From JAJECS01 sp965262745 (GTDB lineage: Bacteria; Chloroflexota; UBA11872), in assembly GCA_965262745.1 (NCBI GenBank), contig OZ253558.1, positions 1,984,001-2,048,000 of the forward strand: DNA of 64,000 nt. The letters are read 5' to 3'. Each line of letters opens with the position of its first letter. The first letter of the stretch is position 1. Of this stretch, positions 17,220-24,500 are shown piece after piece. The notes beneath the pieces were generated by a model. That model did not search any database. It saw only the letters and a list, made by a program, of their open reading frames with translations, and was not told where the DNA came from. Both the position numbers and the translations under genes were made by a program.

Positions 17220-18770
17220 GTGCTTCGGTCGTCGAACCGAATGGTAGCCGGTGCCCGACATCGCTTGACGCGCGCGGGGCCTCCGGCCGCCGCGGCGATG
17301 GCGTCGGGCGCGCTTTACGCCGCGAGCTTTCCGCCGCTCTCGTGGACGGTCCTGGGCTTTGTCGCCTGGGTGCCGCTGATGTTGGCGCTGCACGCGTCCG
17401 GCCGTACGAATGCGGCAGCGCGAGTTCTGGCCGGACTCGGTATGGGGACATTTTTCGGCCTCGTGGCCCTGAGCATCGATCCGCCGGAAGTGGTCACGGG
17501 CGCCGCCTGGGTTGGGATAAGCGCGGCGGTCGCCGTGGCGTTCGGCCTGGCGGCAGGGCTGCTGGCGCTGCCGGTGCTTACGCCGCGCGTGCATGCGGCA
17601 CTGCGCGGCTGGGGGGTCGTGTGGCTGCCGGCCCTTGTCTGGGCGGGCATCGAGTATCTGCGGCTGGTGACCACGGCCGGCCACCAGTGGGGCATGACCG
17701 CAACCGCGCAGATCGACACCGCGCCGCTGCGGGCATTTCTTCCGTTGGCCGGCATGTGGCCGGTCACGATCATCGTGATGGCCACCAACGGCGCCATCGC
17801 GGCGCTCGTCCTGGCCGGGCTTGGCCGATGGATCGGTTCGCGGCGGGCGCTGGGCTGGAGCGTGGGCGCAGTGGCGGCGGCCTGGATCTGCGGCGGGATC
17901 CTCGCGCTGCTCCCGTCACCCGCACCAACCGGCACCCTGCGCGCGGCTGTGGTGCAGCCGGGCGAGCACGTGCCCGACCATCCGCTCACACGCCCCCTCA
18001 TCGTGCGCCGCCAGTACGCCGAGCTCACCGACGTCATCACCGCGCTGCACGCGACCCCGACGGTCGCGGCGCAGGGCGCGCAACTCGTGGTTTGGCCGGA
18101 GGCGTCCGGCTGGGTCGATCCCCTGACGCCAACCGGCCAGATACTGACGGATCAAGTGGCCGACGTGGCGGCGCAGTCGGACGCGACGATCGTGTGGCCG
18201 TATTTCATTCGTATCGACCGCGACCGCACGCGCAACGAGGCGGTCCTGGTGTATCCAGATCGGCGCATCTCGCCCCCCACGACCAAGGCCCATCCGGTAT
18301 GGGTCATCGGCGAGCGGAGCATCACCGCCGGACAGCATCCGGTGTATGCGGTCGACGGGGTGAGCGTGGGTCTGGCGCTTGGGCCGGACGGCAGCTATAC
18401 GGACGCCCTGGCGCGCCTGGCCCGGGACGGCGCCCAAGTTGTGGCGGTGCCCACGCACGACTGGCGCGCCTACGCCGGCACGCAGCTGGCGCACCTGCGC
18501 GTGCGCGCGGCCGAGCATCGTTTGGCAATCGTGAAGGCTGATTGGCGGTACGGCTCGGCGATCGTGGCTCCCGACGGCGGCGTCGTCGCGGCAACGCTTG
18601 TCGATGTCCCTCTAGAGGCGACGCTGGTGGGCGAGGTTTACGTCACGACGCCGGGCACGCCTTATAGCGTCAACGGTGACTGGCTGGGAGTTGTCAGCCT
18701 GGGCATCGCGGGAACCGCGGCCCTGGGCACGGTCGTGACGGGGCGCAGGCGCCGCGGTCGATCGCGCTAG
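17220..18770 (+). CDS. Apolipoprotein N-acyltransferase-like protein lacking the catalytic cysteine
   Basis: Its 516 residues have the Lnt plan: about six transmembrane helices (24-230), then a nitrilase-like domain. E294 (VVWPEASGW) and K356 (PPTTKAHPVWVIGE) match the catalytic Glu and Lys of Lnt. The third member should sit in an I-C-Y-E type motif. The aligned stretch reads GVSVGLALGPDGSYTD (380-395) and has no cysteine; the only Cys of the protein is C224 in a membrane helix. It therefore cannot use the usual thioester mechanism and may be a pseudoenzyme or a diverged acyltransferase. The start is GTG at 17220 or ATG at 17241. Its stop overlaps the convergent membrane-protein stop by 4 bases. 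Confidence 0.75.
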   Translation: MLRSSNRMVAGARHRLTRAGPPAAAAMASGALYAASFPPLSWTVLGFVAWVPLMLALHASGRTNAAARVLAGLGMGTFFGLVALSIDPPEVVTGAAWVGISAAVAVAFGLAAGLLALPVLTPRVHAALRGWGVVWLPALVWAGIEYLRLVTTAGHQWGMTATAQIDTAPLRAFLPLAGMWPVTIIVMATNGAIAALVLAGLGRWIGSRRALGWSVGAVAAAWICGGILALLPSPAPTGTLRAAVVQPGEHVPDHPLTRPLIVRRQYAELTDVITALHATPTVAAQGAQLVVWPEASGWVDPLTPTGQILTDQVADVAAQSDATIVWPYFIRIDRDRTRNEAVLVYPDRRISPPTTKAHPVWVIGERSITAGQHPVYAVDGVSVGLALGPDGSYTDALARLARDGAQVVAVPTHDWRAYAGTQLAHLRVRAAEHRLAIVKADWRYGSAIVAPDGGVVAATLVDVPLEATLVGEVYVTTPGTPYSVNGDWLGVVSLGIAGTAALGTVVTGRRRRGRSR

Positions 18771-19504
18771 CGCCGCGCAGGGATAGCGCCGGCACCGCCG
18801 GAGAAGGCGCTCAGCGCGACCACCGCCAGGATCACGGTCACCACCACCTGGTGCCAGCCCAGCGTCTCCAAGGTTGCGGTGTAGGCCGCGGCCGCGTGCA
18901 GCAGACCGGCGCTGATGAGGTAAAGACCCAGGCGATCGCTCAACCAGCCTTTGGCCAGCATGTAGGCCGTGCCCAGGTGCAAGCCGATCCACAGCCCCTG
19001 CTCGATGAGTGGAAACGCCAGGCCGCCGTCGGGCGGGAGCTGCTGGATCGCGGGCGAGAGCGAGGCGTTGGCGCCAAACATGGCAAAGCCGAGCGCGGGC
19101 GCCACGGCGGCCGTGGTGACGGCGCGGGGATCGCGCGTATGGGCCATGGCGAAGAGCACCACCAGCATCAGGACGAGCTTGACGATTTCCGCGGCATAGC
19201 CAGCGACCAGCGCTTCGACAACGCCGGTGAGCGGGCGGGCATCGGCCACGCGGGCCGGGTCGATGTTGCGCGTGATGATGTCCATCACGGCGGCCGTTGG
19301 CTCGCCGCGCACCCACACTTGCGCGGCGGCGTAGACCGCCGCTCCAGCGACGAAGCCGAACCACGCTCCGGGACGGTTCGGCACCAGCGGCGGCCCGAGC
19401 CGAGACCAGAAAAGGCCGAACGCCACCACGGCGGCCACGGCCACGGGATGCGGCACGAAGAAATAGGGCGCGAGCGCCGCGAGTTGGTCGTTCAGCCACT
19501 CCAC
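18767..19504 (-). CDS. Polytopic membrane protein, possibly PrsW/YhfC-like
   Basis: A 245-residue protein with about seven hydrophobic segments. One of them reads VEALVAGYAAEIVKLVLMLV (about 101-120), which recalls the E-E/K helix of PrsW- or YhfC-type membrane metalloprotease-like families, but only one glutamate of the pair is present. A histidine-containing helix near 176 (GLHLGTAYMLA) and another near 203 (AGLLHAAAAY) could complete a site. The family link is weak, so annotation as an integral membrane protein is safest. It is convergent with the Lnt-like gene. Three tRNA genes follow on the other strand about 130 bases beyond its start. Confidence 0.55.
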   Translation of the reverse strand: MEWLNDQLAALAPYFFVPHPVAVAAVVAFGLFWSRLGPPLVPNRPGAWFGFVAGAAVYAAAQVWVRGEPTAAVMDIITRNIDPARVADARPLTGVVEALVAGYAAEIVKLVLMLVVLFAMAHTRDPRAVTTAAVAPALGFAMFGANASLSPAIQQLPPDGGLAFPLIEQGLWIGLHLGTAYMLAKGWLSDRLGLYLISAGLLHAAAAYTATLETLGWHQVVVTVILAVVALSAFSGGAGAIPARR

Positions 19505-19635
19505 GGGGCGAGCTAGCGCCGGGGGTGATCCGCCCGGTGCTTGGTACCATGGCGGCTACTGACGGGTGTGGCAGCTAGGGTGCAGCCACGCCCGCGCGAC
19601 GGTTTACAACAGAAGCGAACGGGTGCGCCTTTCAC

Positions 19636-19719
19636 GGGTCGGTGGGTGAGCGGCTAATACCACCGGACTGTAAATCCGGCGCCTTTACGGCTACGTAGGT
19701 TCGAATCCTACCCGGCCCA
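19636..19719 (+). tRNA. tRNA-Tyr (GTA)
   Basis: GGGTCGG pairs with CCGGCCC (one G-T wobble). The anticodon is GTA in CTGTAAA. The long class II variable arm expected of bacterial tRNA-Tyr is present, and the T-arm is GTAGG-TTCGAAT-CCTAC. CCA is not encoded. Confidence 0.95.
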
Positions 19720-19768
19720 CCCGCTGCCGTGGCGTCGGATACCATGGCTGCGGCGCGCCCGCAACGCT

Positions 19769-19845
19769 GGTCCCGTAGTGCAGCGGCCTAGCATATCTCC
19801 CTGTCAAGGAGAAGATCGCCGGTTCGAATCCGGTCGGGACCGCCA
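19769..19845 (+). tRNA. tRNA-Asp (GTC)
   Basis: GGTCCCG pairs with CGGGACC. The anticodon is GTC in CTGTCAA, flanked by complementary TCTCC/GGAGA stems, and the T-loop is TTCGAAT. The 3' CCA is encoded (19843-19845). Confidence 0.95.
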
Positions 19846-19869
19846 GATACGCCCGTTGCGGGCCTCGAG

Positions 19870-19945
19870 GGGCCCATAGCTCAGCGGTCAGAGCAGCCGG
19901 CTCATAACCGGTCGGTCCCTGGTTCGAATCCAGGTGGGCCCACCA
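19870..19945 (+). tRNA. tRNA-Met or tRNA-Ile2 (CAT)
   Basis: GGGCCCA pairs with TGGGCCC. The anticodon loop CTCATAA lies between CCGG stems, the T-arm is CTGG-TTCGAAT-CCAG, and CCA is encoded. It has no initiator-type first-pair mismatch, so it is an elongator Met or a lysidine-type Ile. Its 3' end abuts a fragment of a site-specific recombinase. Confidence 0.93.
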
Positions 19946-19949
19946 CCCT

Positions 19950-20106
19950 TGACGGTAGACAGAACTGAGCCGTTCAGCGCCATCTCCTCGGCGTTCCTGC
20001 CGGGTATGAGGCCATCGTCGGGCATGGGGATGGTGTAGCGCATGAGGTCGTTGCCGGGCATGACGACGGTTTCCTTGACGAAGGTCTCGATGAAGGCCCC
20101 CTGGCA
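19950..20106 (-). pseudogene. Tail of a serine site-specific recombinase (remnant)
   Basis: Reading the reverse strand from 20106 gives about 52 residues including GAFIETFVKETVVMPGND, LMRYTIPMPDDG and EEMALNGSVLSTV. The pattern (FV-K-x-V-V-x-P-G, then Y-x-I-P-x-P-D-D, then N-G-S-V) resembles the C-terminal end of large serine recombinases. No start or catalytic domain is present, and the frame runs straight into the 3' end of tRNA-Met. It is in frame with, and immediately follows, the stop of the Cache-domain pseudogene. I take it as debris from an integrated element that used or flanked the tRNA gene. Confidence 0.55.
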
Positions 20107-20600
20107 TCAACTGCCCGGTTCGTCGTGGCCGCTATGCCAGCCGGAGCCGAACGTCATCCCGTCGTAGCCGACGACCCAGACGCGCACGTCCTCCGTGGTC
20201 ACCCAGTTGCCCTTTGCGGGGACCTCGAATAAATCCGTGCCGAGCAGGTCTTTGAGGTCCGTTCCCACCAGTGCTTTGTCGTTGTGGTCTACGATTGTGC
20301 CGCCGCTGTCGGCTATGAACGCGAACCATTCCCCTTCCACGGTCTCGGCGCTGTTGTATTAAGCGATGGTCGCTTCCAGTCCCGCCGTACGGAACTTGTT
20401 GACGGCGGCAAACACCAGGGACTTGGTGAATTCGTCGGCGTTGACATACCAGCCGGAGGCGAACAGCAGCCCGTCGTGCTTCACCACCCAGGCGTTCTTG
20501 AGCTGCATGGCCCCGGTGTTGTCGGAACCGAGTCCGCCGCTCTCCGGGTTCCGGTACACGTAGGAGACCCACTTGCCGTCCTCAGTCTGTTCCTGGCGGT
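20107..20600 (-). pseudogene. Cache-domain protein fragment with an internal TAA
   Basis: Two halves in one frame resemble Cache (extracellular sensor) domains: GKWVSYVYRNPESGG with WVVKHDGLLFASGWY, then EGEWFAFIADSGGTIVDHND, LVGTDLKDLLGTDLFEVP and VRVWVVGYDGMTFGSGWH. They are separated only by a TAA at 20359-20361 in the context A-T-I-A-stop-Y-N-S, which looks like a tyrosine codon turned into a stop. The 5' end is missing and runs into an HsdR fragment in a different frame near 20595. The intact ancestor was probably a Cache-containing receptor or periplasmic sensor. As it stands the gene is dead. Confidence 0.7.
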
Positions 20601-20959
20601 AACACCTGCGCGTCGTCCAGCACCGCCTGCAGGTCGTGCAACCGGTTCGCGTCGGTCTCCTCCGCCAACACCGTCGTTCGGTAGTAGTCGGCAAAGGCGT
20701 CCTGGATCGTTTCGTCGTGGTTGGTGAAATCCAGCACAAAGGCGTCGTGCTTCTTCGGATGCGCCCGGTTCAGCCACGACAACGTCTGCACCGCCTTCAC
20801 GCCCGACAAAATCTTGTCCACGTACATCGTGTGCAGCAGCGGCTCGTCGTAGCCGGTCTGGAACTTGTCGGCGCAGACCAGGAAGCGATACGGATCCTGC
20901 TGAATCTTTTGGAGCTTATAGCGGATGCTAGCCACCGAAGCTGTTAGGGTCGCCGCCAC
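20582..20959 (-). pseudogene. hsdR: Internal fragment of a type I restriction enzyme HsdR subunit
   Basis: About 105 of the 125 residues match the helicase/motor region of HsdR: ADKFQTGYDEPLLHTMYVDK, ILSGVKAVQTLSWLNRAHP, KKHDAFVLDFTNHDETIQDA and FADYYRTTVLAEETDANRLH. Neither the N-terminal nuclease domain nor the C-terminus is present, and no hsdM or hsdS is nearby. The first 18 residues (MAATLTASVASIRYKLQK) do not look like HsdR, so the fragment is probably joined to foreign sequence at both ends. It records a lost or rearranged type I restriction locus. Confidence 0.75.
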
Positions 20960-21120
20960 TTGCCGGGCGTGTACTCGCCCTGCATCCAGCCGATGATCCG
21001 CTCAACGCATCGGCGGTGGGTCGTCTTGGTGCTTGGCGTGAAGTTCGCCATGTTCACGTCCCACAGGTAGGCCGCCAGCACTCGCTCCACTTGCTCAAGC
21101 GTCGGCTTGTCGACCCTCAT
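20944..21120 (-). CDS. Small unrecognised protein (58 residues)
   Basis: The ATG at 21120 is preceded by GGGAGCAGGCAC, a plausible ribosome-binding region. The product starts MRVDKPTLEQVERVLAAYLW, continues through NMANFTPSTKTTHRRCVERI and ends EYTPGKWRRP. It looks helical and basic, like a small DNA-binding or accessory protein of a defence or mobile locus. I do not recognise it. A 30-residue frame (21095-21187, MQGPPKADWDFEQALKSARE at its start) overlaps it upstream. That frame may be the C-terminus of a lost partner, since the frame stays open upstream without an obvious start. Confidence 0.4.
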   Translation of the reverse strand: MRVDKPTLEQVERVLAAYLWDVNMANFTPSTKTTHRRCVERIIGWMQGEYTPGKWRRP

Positions 21121-21251
21121 GTGCCTGCTCCCGCGCTGACTTCAGCGCTTGCTCGAAGTCCCAGTCGGCCTTCGGCGGCCCCTGCATGATGGCGAGGGCG
21201 ATCGGTTGTGCAACGGTCTCCACAGGCGGGAATCCACCCTGGATTGGGGAT

Positions 21252-21268
21252 GCGGGCGTCACGCCCGC
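21252..21268. repeat. GCGGGCGT/ACGCCCGC palindrome
   Basis: Eight-base arms around a single central C. It lies in the non-coding stretch between the decayed region and the LRR gene, and is possibly part of a REP-like element. Confidence 0.35.
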
Positions 21269-21312
21269 GAATTTGGAAGTTACACGATGTCAGCACCTCA
21301 GCCTCGTTTCCA

Positions 21313-21567
21313 CTAACGTACACCCGTCGCTTCAACACTCACGTCCACTTTGCAAGAAAGGGTGTTCACACTTGAAGTGATACGTCCTCCCAGTTCGAAA
21401 TCCTCGACTTCTCCTGCGTTCCAAGTGGATTTGGAGATAACCCCGGGAAAACCAAGTGCTTCTCCGTTCGCGCTCCCTTCGAGTTCGATCCTCATGTATG
21501 ACGCGTCAATTGCTCTCTTGGCGGTCAAAGTGCCACCGGCGATAACCCTGACTGTTTCGCCAAGCAA
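21313..21567 (-). CDS. Short beta-rich protein or frameshifted tail of the LRR lipoprotein
   Basis: An 84-residue frame with a TTG start at 21567, only 4 bases past the stop of the LRR lipoprotein. It contains TVRVIAGGTLTAKRAIDASYMRI and GKSTWNAGEVEDFELGG-type strands that look like an Ig-like or beta-sandwich domain. Here the first of these is given in part: VRVIAGGTLTAKRAID. The frame stays open upstream to a TAG, giving LTQCSGERLL before the TTG, directly beside the point where the large gene stops (ALGVNTMFG). A single-base indel in the large gene would join the two. I cannot decide between a separate small gene and a broken C-terminal domain. Confidence 0.4.
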   Translation of the reverse strand: MLGETVRVIAGGTLTAKRAIDASYMRIELEGSANGEALGFPGVISKSTWNAGEVEDFELGGRITSSVNTLSCKVDVSVEATGVR

Positions 21568-21571
21568 CCTC

Positions 21572-24500
21572 TCACCCGAACATTGTGTTAACTCCTAATG
21601 CGAAAGGGTCTGACGCAGTTATTGGAGGTTGAGGTTCTGGAGTTGGCATCGGCGTGTTTGTGGCCTCGGACGTCTGCGCCTCAGAACCTCCGGCCTCCTC
21701 AATGATCCAACTCCCATCGCTTTGCGGACGAGCAACGAATCTCTCCTCCCGGCCATTGACGGTCAAACTGACGTTGATCTCACCGCTGAAAGTAAGGAAT
21801 GGAATGGCAGACCAACGTCCTTTTCCTTCCCCGTCGACCGACAATACCTGAGACGACCCAGGATATGTGCAGCTCTCTCCAGGCCTGACCACCAGCCCGG
21901 CATAGCATTCGCCACGCGCTGGTTGCGTCGGTGTGGATTCAGGCACCGGTGTAGGCGTCACCGCTGTGGTCGGGGTCACTACAGGAGTCGCGGTTGGCGT
22001 GGGTGAGGGAGTCGGTGTGGATTCAGGCACCGGTGTAGGCGTCACCGCTGTGGTCGGGGTCACTACAGGAGTCGCGGTTGGCGTGGGTGAGGGAGTCGAA
22101 CCGGCTGTCAGCGGCAAGTATTGCGCATCGAAGAATATTGGCTCCACCTCAAGGGCCAGAAAAGTCTCGCTGATCGGCGCTTGCAAAACGATGTCGCCCC
22201 GCACGGTAGCTCCCGGCGCAATCTCCTTGTCCGCTATGAGACTGCCTGTGTCCGGCGCTCCGAATGTATCACCCAATTCTGAATTGTTCGTATCCACCAG
22301 AGCAAAGGTAGACGGTAAGCTAAAGGAATAATCGTCCTCGCTAAGATTCTTAACTTCAATGACAACCTTGACCCACTCATTGCCACTGTCCAGCCAGAAA
22401 TCCGAACGTTTATCCCCCGCATAACCTCTTACCACTTCCAGCGCTTGAAGTTCTAAATGTATGCCGAAGACATCGTCCTTGAAGGTCAAGACTCCTCCAG
22501 GAGCAGGCATAGGCGTGGCGTCGAACTGCGGCGTCGGTGCGGGCGTTGGTTCCGGTGTGGTCGTGGCCGTCGGCGTTGCGGCCTGAGCTGGCTCTGACAC
22601 AATGTCTGTGGGATTGAAATCCAGGTGAGTGATGACCCGGTTTTCGAAGGTTATCCAGCCCAGAAATATGTCGCCTCCAGATCTGGACGTGGTGTTGCCC
22701 TGTAACACAAGGGCGTCTCCATCGGGAAGGTGGGCCACCAGAAACTTGGTGTCCAGAAGCTCGGAAAAGTCCGGAGAGAACCTGAATCCCTCCGACAAGC
22801 AGAAGCTGTCTCTCGGCAACGCAAGACCCTCGTAGCAAGCCACGATCTGGCCACCCTCATGCATTCTCCGCCATGCGGCTGCACCGGCTCCGTTGAACTC
22901 AGAAAACTTGCCGGGCCGAACCGGCGTGGCCGTTGGTCTGGATGTGGCCGTCGGCGCAGCTGTTGGTTCCGGTGTCGGCGTAGGCGTGACCGTCGCTCCG
23001 GGCGTGGCTGCGCCGCAATCGGGCAGGTTGAGTTGCCCAAGATCATTACTCGCTATATCTCGCAACCCCTCGGGTATGCACCCGGTCAACTGGTTGCCGT
23101 AAAGAACCAGCTCCATCAGGTCGGACAGGCGCCCCAGCTCAAGCGGAATCTCACCCGTCAACTGGTTGCCGTGGAGAAACAGCCCCGTCAGGTTGGACAG
23201 GCCGCCCAGCTCAGGCGGAATCTCACCCGTCAACTGGTTGCCGGAGAGATCCAGCCTCGTCAGGTTGGACAGGCCGCCCAGCTCAGGCGGAATCTCACCC
23301 GTCAATTGGTTGCCGTAAAGAACCAGCTCCATCAGATCGGAGAGGCCGCCCAGCTCCGGCGGAATCGGCCCGGTCAAATGGTTGCCGTAAAGAACCAGCT
23401 CCATCAGGTCGGTCAGGCGCCCCAGCTCAAGCGGAATCTCACCCGTCAACTGGTTGCCGTGGAGAAACAGCCTCGTCAGGTTGGACAGGCGCCCCAGCTC
23501 AAGCGGAATCTCACCCGTCAACTGGTTGCCGTTGAGAAACAGCGCCCACAGGTTGGACAGGTGGCCCAGCTCCGGCGGAATCTCGCCCGTCAACTGGTTG
23601 TCGGAGAGGTTCAGCCCAATCAAGTTGGACAGGCGGCCCAGCTCCGGCGGAATCGGCCCGGTCAACTGGTTGCCGGAGAGATATAGATTCTTCAGGTTGG
23701 ACAGGTCACCCAACTCCGGCGGAATCGGCCCGGTCAAATGGTTGCCGGAGAGGCCCAGCACCGTCAGGTTGGACAGGCGGCCCAGCTCCGGCGGAATCTC
23801 GCCCGTCAACTGGTTGTCCCAAAGCACCAGCGACATCAGGTTGGACAGGCGGCCCAGTTCAGGCGGAATCTCACCCGTCAACTGGTTGTCCCAAAGACCC
23901 AGCTCGATAACTCGGCCGTTGCTGTCCGTGGTGACGCCGCGCCACTCGCCAATGGGCCTGCCGCTCAGCCAGTTCGCGTTGGCGTCCCAGCTTGCGCCAC
24001 CCGTGCTGTGGTAGAAAGCGACCAGCACGGCCCGGTCCGAGGCGGATTGCGCACGCGTCGGCGTGGCCGTTGGTCTGGATGTGGCCGTCGGCGCAGCTGT
24101 TGGTTCCGGTGTCGGCGTAGGCGTGACCGTCGCTCCGGGCGTGGCTGCGCCGCAATCGGGCAGGTTGAGTTGCCCAAGATCATTACTCGCTATATCTCGC
24201 AACCCCTCGGGTATGCACCCGGTCAACTGGTTGTCGTAGAGATCCAGCCTCGTCAGGTTGGACAGGCCGCCCAGCTCAGGCGGAATCTCACCCGTCAACT
24301 GGTTGCCGGAGAGATATAGCTCCGTCAGGTTGGACAGGCGGCCCAGCTCGGGCGGAATCTCACCCGTCAACTGGTTGCCGTGGAGAAACAGCCCCGTCAG
24401 GTTGGACAGGCGGCCCAGCTCGGGCGGAATCTCACCCGTCAACTGGTTGCCGTGGAGAAACAGCCCCGTCAGGTTGGACAGGCGGCCCAGCTCGGGCGGA

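Noticed and set aside
17180..18541. 453-codon Arg/Gly-rich plus-strand ORF
   Set aside because: Out-of-frame shadow of the Lnt-like gene.
19691..20110. 139-codon minus-strand ORF containing HLDSNQGPTGYEPAALTAEL and VGFEPT
   Set aside because: This is the well-known false translation of antisense tRNA genes; it covers three real tRNAs. The real content of its first part is a recombinase tail in another frame.
19860..21300. A displaced tRNA-Met 3' end as an attachment-site repeat
   Set aside because: I looked for a second copy of the T-arm/acceptor sequence across the decayed island and did not find one in this interval.
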